From: Cyprinodon diabolis
Lineage: Eukaryota > Chordata > Actinopteri > Cyprinodontiformes > Cyprinodontidae
Direction: 5' to 3'
DNA: 64,000 nt
Assembly (NCBI GenBank): GCA_030533445.1
Contig: CM060076.1
Location: forward strand, 25,716,603-25,780,602
Under the pieces are notes generated by a model. The model was not told the DNA's origin. It saw nothing but the letters and a program-made list of their open reading frames with translations, and searched no databases. The stretch's first letter is position 1. The number at the start of each line of letters is the position of its first letter. Below, piece after piece: positions 48,830 through 59,960 of this stretch. Both the position numbers and the translations under genes were made by a program.

Positions 48830-49490
48830 CCACCAAATCTGATTCAAGGCATCATTACTCATATATCAGCTGTTAAAGACAAATTACTCATTGATGACTG
48901 GATACCTATTTGTTTACTTAATAACGATAATAAAATGCTTGCCATTATTTTAACCCCCCAAAAATTAAAAGAGCCACTAACCCTACTGGCCTGGCTTTAT
49001 GTCCCACTGAACCATCGCAAACAGTTAAAGACTTTTGTAAGATATTTATAAGGCCTTAAATTATTTAATCCATTGTTTTATTCACTGAGTTTCTGAAGTC
49101 ATTGGGTTTTGGCTAGTTTTTTTTTTATTAAATCCATCCAGACCTTATTTAGAAATGGTAAATTATCAAGAATCATTTTTTTTTAAGCATGGCACTCTCT
49201 TTATCTAAAACAGATTGCTTGGTTTCCCCACATTTATTTCCAATTCCTGCTCCACTTCTTGCAACAAATATTCTTAAATACAATATCCATGGCATTTCAG
49301 TTGCAGATAAAGACATGTTTATTATTATATTATTATATCATATTATTATTATCCCTACATTTTTTCTGAAAGATTCTAATCAAAGATCAATTGTCATGAA
49401 ATTCATCCAAAATTTGTTGGATGCTTCCGGCCTCAAAATTAATATAAACAAATCCATATGGGTTTCCATCTCCACTTGAAAAAAGCTACT
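48830..49490 (+). pseudogene. L1-like LINE reverse-transcriptase fragment
   Basis: The plus strand reads K-D-K-L-L-I-D-D-W-I-P-I-C-L-L-N-N-D (about 48880-48935), the conserved D-W-R-P-I-x-L-x-N-x-D block of L1-type RT. Later comes F-L-K-D-S-N-Q and A-S-G-L-K-I-N-I-N-K (49365-49455), the segment after the catalytic Asp pair. Deletions and frameshifts remove the parts between. It is a dead internal fragment. Confidence 0.7.
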
Positions 49491-50257
49491 CTTTAAAACA
49501 ACCCTGTTAATTAACAGGTTTCCTATCTGGTAGATAGCTTTACAAAAAAATAAAAATATGTTTTCCTTGGTGCTCTGGGGGGGGCGGGTCTTAGGCTCTT
49601 CACAACCAGTATTGAGCATTTTTCCTTTAGATAAACTAAACAAGTGCACTCTCACAAACAACTGCAGGTTCTTGTTTCCAGGTACTTAGAGATTCACTTC
49701 CATACAGAAAGCATATATTCTTATCTTCAGCTACCACAGTATACATGTCAGATTAAATACTACCACTTATACTTCAGCGAAAGGAACAACGTGTTACTTT
49801 ATTGTATATTCTATATCTGTTGGTTGTGCTGTTATTTTTACATCTCTTTGAAGGTGATGAAGCAGACTGAAAACGTTTTATCATTGTCTCCCTTTTATCT
49901 CCTCTTTCTTTAATCTTTTCTCCTATTTCCTGGTTTTCCTTTCCTTTCTACTTACATTGCAGTGTCCATATAATCTCTAATAGTTGCTGCATGAATTATA
50001 ATAAAGCTATTTATATGCATCAAACAAGTGGAACACTATGGCGATAGCCGTACTGCTCCACTTGTGAGAGCAAAATCTGTTGGACTCTTTTTGGAATCAA
50101 GACAATTATTCTTGTGCCACATTGCCAGACAGGACACTGTTAAAAAAAAAAATAATAATAATAATTTAATATTTGACCCTATTGTTGATAAAAGCAGAAA
50201 AAAATGTTTTCTCAAAAATCTATCTTTGAATAACACCATTTTATCATTTATTATTAA

Positions 50258-51060
50258 TGGTAGAAAGTAACAAATTACATTTACTCGATTACTTACTTAA
50301 GTGACTTTTTTGGAGTATTTTTAATCTGCTTGATTATTTTTTTTGGGGGGGTACATATAACTTTCACTCCACTACATTTTAAAGTCAAATATTGTACTTT
50401 ATACTCCACTATATTTCGAGGAAGCTGCTAGTTACTTGTTCCTTTTTGCTCAGCTTATCTTTGTAATCCATCTTGCTGTTTTCTTTTTTGAAATGCAATT
50501 TCAACATGCAAGATAGCAGCTCTGGGGACTGAATTTGGACACCATTGTTTTAGAGATTTGCACGACATCGGGGCAAATATAATTTATAGTTTATAACTTT
50601 TATTAAGGTGTCACTTCATGTGGCCAGGCTGCTCCATAAAGGATGAATCTCAAATCACTATTGCATGAAAGTGTGAAGGGAATCAAGACACTACTGTTTA
50701 CTTTTTGGTTTGTTTTTAAATAAGTAAAAATAGGTGTCCTTAATATTTTTAAGCATTTTTATGCTGAAGATCTTTCCACGTGGCATAGAATTTGTAGCAG
50801 GTGGTACTACGCATCAATGCATCAGTTGGTTTCTGAAAGTTTCAAAGTTTAAAATGACTGAAAATTATACAGAGATGTACTGATTTTAGGAAACCTGATT
50901 TTTATTTTTGAATACTTAAGTACTTTTAAATGCATGTGCTTTTGAGTACTTAAGTATTTTAAAAAGTACTTCAGTACTTTATCTTGAGTAAATGTTGGAA
51001 AAACTAACTTTTGTATTTAAGTAAGATTTGACTATGAACTTGAGTACTTTGTCCACTACT
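50258..51060. mobile_element. Probable hAT-like MITE rich in AGTACTT motifs
   Basis: The left part carries gaaagtaacaaattacattt and cttacttaagtgacttt. The right part carries many aagtactt units and ends ttgagtactttgtccactac. Both sides match dispersed fish repeats in which such motifs cluster at the ends. Termini and target duplication could not be fixed. Confidence 0.5.
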
Positions 51061-52239
51061 GTCCAAAGCAGAAATATCCAGGTTAATGCATGCTAGGTGG
51101 CAATGGCACTAACTTAAAAAAAAAGAAATTTGTTGGAAGAATAAAAAACAACATATTAGAAACTCTATGCTTTACAATTTTCCTGCCTAAATTAGAAATT
51201 TAAAATCAACTGGATTTGAATATTTTTTATGGACCCTATCTTTACCCTACAAAAGGAAAGCACTGTAGATATTCATTTTTATTTCTTTGAGATCATAGAA
51301 ATCTAAATTTCCCTTTGCTCTAAACCTTCCATAAGAAACAGAAATATAATTTCACTATTTCAGAAAAACTTAGCTGCCATGCCTTATGTAGCTAACTACT
51401 AGAGACGGTCGAATGGACTCCTGTCTGGAATTTCTCTTCTGTATTTTTTTTTTTTACAAACAAACACAGGGATATGTGTTTTAAACTTCCCCATTGTTGT
51501 TTAACAGTGAAGCACAGACTTTGCGTGGACATGGAGTGTATCCTCTTTTTTTTTACTTTTTCGATGTCTTCACAATAAGTTTCTCAATAAACTCAAATTT
51601 ATCTCACATTGTTGAGGCTTCTTGCTTTAGTATATAGATGCTATGTTTGCTCATCTGAAAAAAGCACATCATTTTTTTTCTATTTTATGAATTAAATACT
51701 AATTCTAGCACAGTTTTATATCCATAAAAGCATGTTTCTTGGTTAAAAAAAAAAAAATAATAATAATAATAAAAAAATAATAATAAAAAACCCTGTTTCA
51801 ACTCTTCTTACTCAAACTATTACATTATGCAGAGACCATACAGATTTCCTCCTCTGAAAGCCTTGAAATTCTTTGATTTGACTGAATCTCTTTTTAATTG
51901 CACGTATTTTCCCAATTAAATTCAATTTAGTAGATGGTTTTTATTTCTTTTACTCTTGCATTGTTTTTGTACACTTTTTCATATAAATATGAATGACTTG
52001 TGTGACATTCCCATCGTTTGCTTTACTTGGGGTCAGATTTAATTTGTTTTTATTATTAAAAACAGTTTAAAATTTAATGTTCAAGGTTGCCAAATCATTT
52101 CTTTATTTTTTTTTATTTTACTATAACCTGAGGTTTTATGGCTCTTTTATTTTGTGAGCAGGAGGTTCTCTCATTAAACTTGTGTATAAACTAATATTGG
52201 AAAAGTTGAATTCAATCTGTTAGCCTTTGATAAAACAGC
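51061..52239. other. Intergenic stretch, nothing recognised
   Basis: AT-rich, with A and T runs near 51745-51790 (AAT units). No gene is recognised. Confidence 0.45.
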
Positions 52240-52520
52240 AGCACTGTCTGCAGGTTCCCCCCTCCAACACCCCGCCCCTCTCAGACAGCCTCCACGTCAC
52301 GCGCTTTTCAAACGGAAACCGTTTGAATGAGGGATTTGACACGTTGGGGGAAAAAAGCGCGTAAAGCCCGCCTAGAGATCCTTTAGAATCCTAAATAGGT
52401 CCATTTGTCTTAATTTTACAGCTACTTTTCAAGTCGGCAATAATTACGCCTGGTATGAACGGTCTAATGGCGGCAACACGAGCTAACGGCTCGAGCTGCA
52501 GCTGAGTTTTTTTTTTTTTT
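52240..52520. promoter_or_regulatory. GC-rich island, possible promoter
   Basis: This patch is clearly richer in G, C and CpG than its AT-rich flanks. It contains ccccgcccc (GC-box-like, near 52270), cgtcacgcgc and a 9-bp perfect palindrome TTCAAACGG/CCGTTTGAA (52307-52327). It also has atggcggc near 52468 and a T23-24 run just after. No open frame or splice site ties it to a gene. It may be an upstream promoter or untranslated exon of a nearby gene. Confidence 0.4.
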
Positions 52521-53648
52521 TTTTTTTCTCGTGCGCATGCGAAATGGTGTTGGTGCGTTTAGAGATAATCGGACACATTTATCTCCAGTGTTTTCAATGG
52601 GTGTACATACTATAGCTACTCCTGTAAGGGATAAGACATGGAAGTAATCAAATATATATCATTTTATTTGAGAGAAAAAAGCTCACTACATCTATTTTAA
52701 ATTGGCGTTTTAAAATATCAGTATAAATAAGTGTTGTTTACCAAGACCTGCTCAAATTTCATTCACTGGTTACATTTTTTTTTAATATCATGTTTATTTA
52801 AGTCTAAAAATGCTTCCAACCTGCCCTCTTTTTGAAAACAGATTTATTTTAACTTAACCCCCTGATTATGGTATTTTATAAAGGCTAACTCATCCCCTCA
52901 AGTATTTTGTTCTGTTTTTCTTTGCATTCCTTTTAAAATTCTATAATAAATGTATATTTTTGTGTTACCTGTTTTGTTGTGATAAGTTTGTGTAAGGAAA
53001 GAAAAAAATTTAATACATATATTTAAGAGAATTAACATACCTCTTGACACTTTTTCTCAGTGTGTAATTTTGATGAAAACTAACTATTGTTTTGGACATA
53101 GCTTCTATATGCCCTCAATCTAAAGGTTAAGATAATATTTGGACATCTGTAATACAAAGGTTATGTAAATGATTTACCCATTCTCGTGAAAAATGGTTTA
53201 ATTCTCTTTAATTATTTTACAAATCTATGATAAATGTTTGGAAGTGAAACAGTAAAAGGCCATTAGAATATAAAAAAAGTAAGAAGAAAATAAAGTAGAC
53301 TTTTGCTTAGGTACATATAATGTTGAAAGATGAGTATAAACATATATTTTCTTTATTCATTCCAAATTAAATCTGTTTTGCTTTCACATGTAGGACCATT
53401 TGATTAGGTAAATTAAATCAGGTTCCTTTGGTCTAATTCTTTTTAATGAATTTAGTTTCCAAACGATATTTTGAATTTAAATTTCCATTTTTTTAACTCA
53501 AATGCACTTGTTCAACTTGTAAAGGTAAAACATTAGTTTTGATCTTCAGACTCAGCTCCTTTGGATGTTTTGTATCAAATAATGCAGAGCAGGTCAAATA
53601 GCTTCAAATGCCCTATTAAGTTCCTTGTTCGATCATTGTGTAAAGTAT
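52521..53648. other. AT-rich intergenic stretch
   Basis: No recognisable gene or transposon end. Confidence 0.45.
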
Positions 53649-53937
53649 GGAAGAGGATTAGGGCCACTGAAAAAATAAAAAAGTTAACTGAATTTTAAAT
53701 ATTATTTCAGTTTGATATGGGAAAAAAGTCAGAATCTGTCAGAGTCTGACTTTAATCTCAGAAATCTGACTTTTTTCCCCTCAAAATTCTGACTGAATTC
53801 TAACTGCTAATAAACATGTTAGCATCAAGCTGTAGCCATGTCTTTTTTAGAGATTAGCTCTCTTGTTTTGATGACCATCTACACCTCCATTAATGAAATA
53901 GCATCAACGGGGACCCCTTGGGCACGTAAAAAGTTGC

Positions 53938-54663
53938 CTAATTTCTAGGGATGCACGATATAATCGGCCCCCTATCAGTATCGGCCTGTATCGGCCTTAA
54001 AACTGAATATCGGATATCGGCCACCCCACCGATATTTAAGCCTATATTTGATCACCTTCTGAGTTTCTAAAGTCTAAAACAAAGATAAAAAATACTACTA
54101 CTTCTTCCTCAAAAACCTCTTTTTTACAGACTTAAAAACTTCTAAAGACGAGGAAAAAAATATTGATACATTAAAATATCACAATATCTTCTAATGTTGA
54201 TATATTGCCATTTAAAAACACCATATCAATATCTTTTACTAATGAAATATTGCTATATGTCATCGTTATGCTACGAAATCCCCCGAAAATTCACAAAATT
54301 TTGCCATATTTTTATATGTTGATATATTGACACGGTATCGATCTATTTTACTAACAAAATCTCACAAGAATTTGCAAAATATCACGAGAGTTTGTAACAG
54401 AACGATGAAATTTCACGAGATTTTGAAAGTAAAATAGATCGATACTGCGTTTTTAAAAATCTATTTGATATCAGCATATGAAAATATATTTGAGTATATT
54501 ATTTTTCAAAGTGTCAGAAATAGATAACAAAACTGCTATTTTAAATGACTACTTATTTTTGTCCAGCTTTAACATCGGTATCGGTTATCGCTACATGAGT
54601 TTTAAAATATCGGCATATCGGATATCGGCCAAAATCCCGATATCGTGCATCCCTACTAATTTC
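53938..54663. mobile_element. hAT MITE with perfect 8-bp target duplication
   Basis: The element at 53946-54655 (710 bp) starts tagggatgcacgata and ends with the exact inverse tatcgtgcatcccta. It is flanked by ctaatttc on both sides (53938-53945 and 54656-54663). The interior near each end is rich in atcgg/ccgat repeats (subterminal motifs). The 8-bp duplication and termini identify a hAT-type element without transposase. Confidence 0.92.
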
Positions 54664-55022
54664 GTCATTTTCCACCAATGTGTTTATGGTCCCCCCAAAC
54701 AACTCACATCTTTGTCAGTGGAGCTGAGTGCTCCCACATCTCTTCCTTCATGGTGCCTATCTACATTAAGGGCCGGATTTATCAAGATCCAATTTTGCGT
54801 GCAGTAATTTGCGCTCTCAAACTGGAATTTTGCGCGAGGGGCTGAACCATGGTTTGCGGGTGATTTAACAAGAGCGATTGCGTAACTGGTGGCAGGTGCA
54901 AAACTGTTGGAGACGCCCTATTTAAATTATGGTTTTGCGCGTTTTGTGTTTTGCGGCAAAGTAGTTTGTGCAAACTAGTGCATTAAGAAATTTTTATCTT
55001 ACAAGGACACCCCCACCCCCTC

Positions 55023-55026
<4 letters not shown>

Positions 55027-55085
<59 letters not shown>
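55027..55085. repeat. (TA)n microsatellite
   Basis: About 29 TA units inside the Harbinger element. Confidence 0.95.
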
Positions 55086-55091
<6 letters not shown>

Positions 55092-55314
55092 CCTTGGCTA
55101 CCTTTATTCTCTAAGGTGGTATGTGGCTGAATTTCTACTTCACTGCATTAAAAAAAAACAAAAAAAAAACAGGTGTTTTGTATTGGCCTGTAGAAAAATG
55201 CACATACCAAATGGCTCACAATGGGACTGTGGATGAGATGACTGCGCGTACACATCTCCGCAGCATTGGCATGTTGCTCCACAGGCGCAGGGGTCGGGGT
55301 TCTCCGTTAGGGCG

Positions 55315-55740
55315 TCAGGGCGACATGGCATTTAGAACGTCGGACAGCACTTCTGAAAAACGAGATTGGGAGATCCCAGCTCTCGCTGCAACCGTACGCT
55401 GGAATGACCCAGATGCAAAAAAGTGCAATGTTGCAAGGAGTTTTGTGATATCTGGTATTGCGTGGGTCCTCCTTGTGGCTGGCTCCAAATCCATTCGGAG
55501 TTCCCCCAACAGCTCCAAAATGGCAATGCTGGATAAACGATATGTTTTGATGATCGTTTCCTCGTTCATTCCAAAAATATTCACACGGAGTGAAAAAATG
55601 CGTCCTCTGCGTCTCCTTGCTTCATTTCGATGTCTCCTTCTTGCGACAATAACCGCTGCCATGTGTGCGCATTTACGCATACAGACCATTTGCACCTTCT
55701 TTTGAAACGTGTTAAATATAGAGTCAGATACCGTTAGCAA
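55315..55740 (-). pseudogene. Harbinger (HARBI1-like) transposase N-terminal fragment
   Basis: A 141-codon frame ends where the similarity would continue into the DDE domain. It carries an arginine-rich start (RRRHRNEARRRRGR), then a helical region with T-Y-R-L-S, and a block with T-L-H-F-F-A-S-G-S-F-Q-R-T-V and G-I-S-Q-S-R-F-S. These correspond to the helix-turn-helix-like N-terminal region of Harbinger nucleases (LRFLATGSFQ... GISQ in the family). The catalytic half is missing, as is the Myb-like partner gene, so the element is non-autonomous. Confidence 0.85.
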
Positions 55741-56018
55741 AATTGCTTTCAGGTTTGATAAATCACTTTGCGAGTGCTAAATTAATATATTTACATGTTC
55801 TCCTCCCACAAGACGCACTTTTGCGTGTAAACGCCCCATATTGAATATTCATTGCAGAAAAAGTACTAAATGGATAAGAGGCGCTATTTAGCACGTTTTA
55901 AAGACCAAATCCTTTTAGCACGCTGTTGATAGATCAGTTTGTACATTTTTTAGCTTGCGCAATGAAATAGCTCACGTTTTAATACACGCAAACCTTTGAT
56001 AAATCCGGACCCTAAGAT

Positions 56019-57172
56019 CCAAAATTCTGAGATTAAAGTCAGAATTCTTAGAAAAAAGTCAGAATTCTGAGAAAAAAGTAAGAATTCTGAGATTAAAGTC
56101 AGAGTTCTTAGAGAAAATTCAGAATTCTAATTAAAAAAGTCAGAATTCTGTGATTAAAGTCAGAATTCTGAGAGAAAAGTCAGACTTCTGAGATAAAGTA
56201 AGAATTTTGTGAAAAAAGGTGAGAATTCTGAGATTAAAGTCAGAATTCTGAGATTAAAGTCAGAATTCTTAGAAAGAAGTCAGAATTCTGAGAAAAAATT
56301 CAGAATTCTTAGATTAAAGTAGGAATTCTGAGAAAAAAAGTCAGAATTCTGAGATTAAAGTCAGAATTCTGAGATTAAAGTCAGAATTCTTAGAAAAAAG
56401 TCAGAATTCTGAGAAAAAAGTCAGAATTCTGAGATTAAAGTCATAGTTCTTAGAGAAAATTCAGAATTCTAATTAAAAAAGTCAGAATTCTGATAATAAA
56501 GTCAGAATTCTGAGAAAGTCAGAATTCTTAGATTAAAGGAGGAATTTTGAGAAAAAACTCAGAATTCTGTGATTAAAGTCAGAATTTTGAGATCAAAGTC
56601 AGAATTCTTAGAGAAAATTCTGAATTCTGACTGAAAAAGTCAGAATTTTGAGATTAAAGTCAGAATTCTAAGATTAAAGTCAGAATTTTGAGAAAAAAAG
56701 TGAGAATTCTGAGATTAAGGTCAGAATTCCGATAAAAAAAGTCAGAATTCTGATTAAAAAAAAGTCAGAATTCTGAGATTAAAGTCAGAATTCTTAGAAA
56801 AAGTCAGAATTCTTAGATTAAAGTAGGAATTCTGAGAAAAAAGACAGAATTCTGAGATTAAAGTCAGAATTCCGAGATTAAAGTCAGAATTCCGAGATTA
56901 AAGTCAGAATTCTGTAAAAAAGTTTGAATTCTGAGAAAAAAGTCCGAATTCTGAGATGGAAGTCAGAATTCTGAGAAAAAGTCAGTATTCTTAGATTAAA
57001 GTAGGAATTCTGAGAAAAAAGACAAAATTCTGAGATTAAAGTCAGAATTCTGAGATGAAAGTCAGAATTCTGAAAAAAAGTTTGAATTCTGAGATTAAAG
57101 TCAGAATTCTGGAAAAAAGTCAGAATTCTGGAAAAAAGTCAGAATTCTGAGGGAAAAGGTCAGAATTCAGAC
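56019..57172. repeat. Minisatellite of about 18-21-bp units, each with GAATTC
   Basis: Roughly 60 tandem units alternate between agtcagaattctgagatta and agtcagaattctgagaaaa types, with scattered variants (tttgaattct, aggaattct, ctaattaaa). Most units hold the palindrome AGAATTCT. Larger blocks of several units recur, for example near 56020-56110 and 56395-56480, so higher-order duplication is likely. A few inverted units lie at 53720-53800 beside the left arm. Confidence 0.95.
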
Positions 57173-57364
57173 TTTTTTCTTAAATTATACTGAAACAGAA
57201 TGTAAAAATCAGTTAACTTTTTTTGTTTTTTTCAGTGGCCCTAATCCTCTTCCGTGGTAAAGTTCTCTAGAAATAATAATAATAAAAGAATTTCCACACA
57301 TTTCTGTAATTTCTGAACAATCTCAGATGTCAGAGCTCTACTCGTGTCCCTGAACTCATCACTC

Positions 57365-57560
57365 GGTTGTGTGTGAATGCGCGTTGCAGAGGAAGTGGTG
57401 GCGGATCTGGGTCCGCACCTTTTCCGGTAACACAGCCCCGCCACCGCTGTGCCTGACTGAACTGCTGGGAGACACAGGGGAGAAAGACACATTGAGAGCG
57501 GCAAGAGTGGGGGAGAAACGGCCTGGGGGACTGGGGAATGGTCGCCGCGGATGCAGGTAT
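57365..57560 (+). promoter_or_regulatory. arf6 promoter region and probable non-coding exon 1
   Basis: The AT-rich flank gives way to GC- and CpG-rich DNA. A good donor, gcggatgcag|gtatttat, falls at 57556/57557. An acceptor ttcgcctaag|agac at 58270 would join it to the coding exon 25 bases before the ATG. Vertebrate ARF6 genes place the whole reading frame in one downstream exon, which fits. The start site is not determined. Confidence 0.5.
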
Positions 57561-58250
57561 TTATCCCGCTCTCACTGTTTGTTGTTTTCCGCTGAGCTTT
57601 CAGGCTTCAGCAGTTAGCGCTTTTTTTTTTTTTTGTCAGATTCAAAGTTGTCCTCTGTACTAACACCCCTCCCTTCTCCGGACCGCTCCTATGTCACAGG
57701 GGGAAGAGAAGAAAGTCGGATGAATCAATGACCTTTTGAGCTCTCCTCCTGTGGAAACTCACCGTGAAGGCTCTGAATTGTCGCCGCCTGTTAGCGCAGA
57801 TTAACCGGCGAGCTTTCGAAATAAGCTAAGTGTGGACAGCCGGCGGCAAAGAAGGAAGTGGGATCCCCCGGCCTGGCCTGGGCCTGCTCTATATTGTCCT
57901 CCTCTGGCTCAAAGAACTACTTAAAGCACTATCTGGGAGGAAAAAGGAGCTGGTAAAGCAAAGCCAGCCCTTATTTTGTGGGCTTTTCTAGGAAGTGTCT
58001 GATCTAAGCCGACTTTGAGAGAAGGGAATGTCATTTTTTCTTCTTACATTGGAGGAGAGTGGATCATTAAAATATATCCCCACCCGATTCGACAAAAACT
58101 CTCCATGATCAGTTCTCTGGGATCACTTACGTCTAAATACCTCAAATCTAGCTTTACTTTTGAGATTTTTGACACTTGCCTCAACACGTGTAGCTTTCAG
58201 CTTGAAACTGACTTCTCTGTTGGCGTAAAAACAAACTTCTCTCTGGTTAG

Positions 58251-58823
<573 letters not shown>

Positions 58824-59960
58824 TGTTTCCTCCACCCACCAGCCTGGACATTTGGAGACACAAAACGTAGCTGAGATGAGGAGAGAGAATAAAAAAAAAA
58901 AATTTAAAAAGGATGCAATCTGAGGCAAACGATTCAATTATCTCTTTGCTTAATCTGTATTAGAGGGAGTCGCAAATGTTTTTTTTTTCCGAATAATTAC
59001 TTCACTTTAATCCCAAATTTTCAGTTAAGCAAAGAAGTATTTTTGTTTTATTTTTCTTTAGTTTTCATTAGTTCTCAATCTGTGTAATCAGCACTGTTAA
59101 TCCATACATCTTACTTTTATGCTTTTACTGCATTTGCTTTTGTTTTCGCCTTTATTGTATCATTTCTTTTAGGGGCCCTGACCTGATTGGCATGGCCCCC
59201 AATCTTAGTTCTGGTTCTGCACTCTCAACACCCAGCTACATATCCAAAGGATGGACAGGGGGGGGAGTCTAGAAATAATTTCCCTAGATCAGCATATCAA
59301 TATAAAGGAAAGAAGAAAAAAAAATGCCTCTGTTATATGTAAGAATGTGTACTATGGATGTGTTGGGACCTTAAAATCCGACTGATTGTAGTGGGATGAT
59401 TGAATGGGAAGTTCCTCCCTCATGTGCAGTGATTTCATGGATCTTCACACACTGTGACCTGGATATAAATGGTTGTTTCAGGCTTTAAGTGGTTGTTAAC
59501 GGCGGTTTAATCATTTTCACTCTTATTTCTCTCAGAGCTTCCATTAAGTGTTTTGTAGTTTCAGCTGCCTTAGGACGGACCAGGGTTCCAGGTGCCCCCC
59601 CCCCCCCCATCCCCCAGAAACTGAGACAGCCGCTGAGTTTGCACTTTGATTGGGAGAAGGGGGGGCGGTGAGCAATTTGCTGGTTGGGGCATATTTTTTC
59701 ATTTTCTTGAACTGACTTTTGGACTCCAGCAAGGTTTATGAATTTCCCAACCCCCCCCCCCCCCCCCCCCACACACCACCACCACCTCCAAAACAGGTGC
59801 TTCTTTACTTTTCTTTTTTTCTAAATAAACATCACCAGCCCATTTAAAACCCTGCAGTCAATTATTTTCATAGTTTCAAAACCATATTGCTGTTTAACCT
59901 CCCCCCCCTTTTTTTTCTCTTATGCTATGCTGTTGAAATAATAAAAGAAATATATATCCA
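58824..59960 (+). other. Probable arf6 3' UTR
   Basis: There is no frame after the stop. AATAAA motifs lie at 59824-59829 and 59940-59945, the latter followed by a T-rich stretch from 60012. The segment holds C17 (59594-59610) and C20 (59751-59770) tracts. The length is plausible for ARF6, whose mRNA has a long 3' UTR. Confidence 0.5.
59751..59770. repeat. C20 homopolymer
   Basis: An uninterrupted run of 20 cytosines followed by CA-rich acacaccaccaccacc. A second C run (17) lies at 59594-59610. Confidence 0.9.

Larger units (their letters stand above)
54767..56015. mobile_element. PIF/Harbinger element, internally deleted
   Basis: The element at 54770-56012 has inverted ends gggccggatttatcaa and ttgataaatccggaccc (one base indel apart). 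It is flanked by TAA on both sides (54767-54769 and 56013-56015), the 3-bp TWA duplication of Harbinger. Subterminal ttttgcg/cgcaaa motifs recur. It carries an N-terminal transposase piece on the minus strand and a (TA)n run at 55027-55085. Confidence 0.88.
53649..57253. mobile_element. Composite inverted-repeat element with internal minisatellite and two nested transposons
   Basis: The outer ends are long imperfect inverted repeats. From 53649 the left arm reads ggaagaggattagggccact, then a T/A-rich part with agttaactga and tttcagtttga. The right arm, ending at 57253, is its reverse complement over about 85-90 bp. Both arms run into copies of the same agtcagaattctgag repeat. Inside lie a hAT element (53946-54655), a Harbinger element (54770-56012) and a large minisatellite. 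Without the two insertions the host is about 1.6 kb and mostly repeat. No outer target duplication is clear and no transposase of its own is visible. Confidence 0.75.

Noticed and set aside
55121..55705. A 194-codon plus-strand frame
   Set aside because: It is antisense to the Harbinger transposase fragment, which has the clear family motifs.
56019..57172. CRISPR-like array
   Set aside because: The units are contiguous and variable with no unique spacers, and the genome is a vertebrate; it is a minisatellite.
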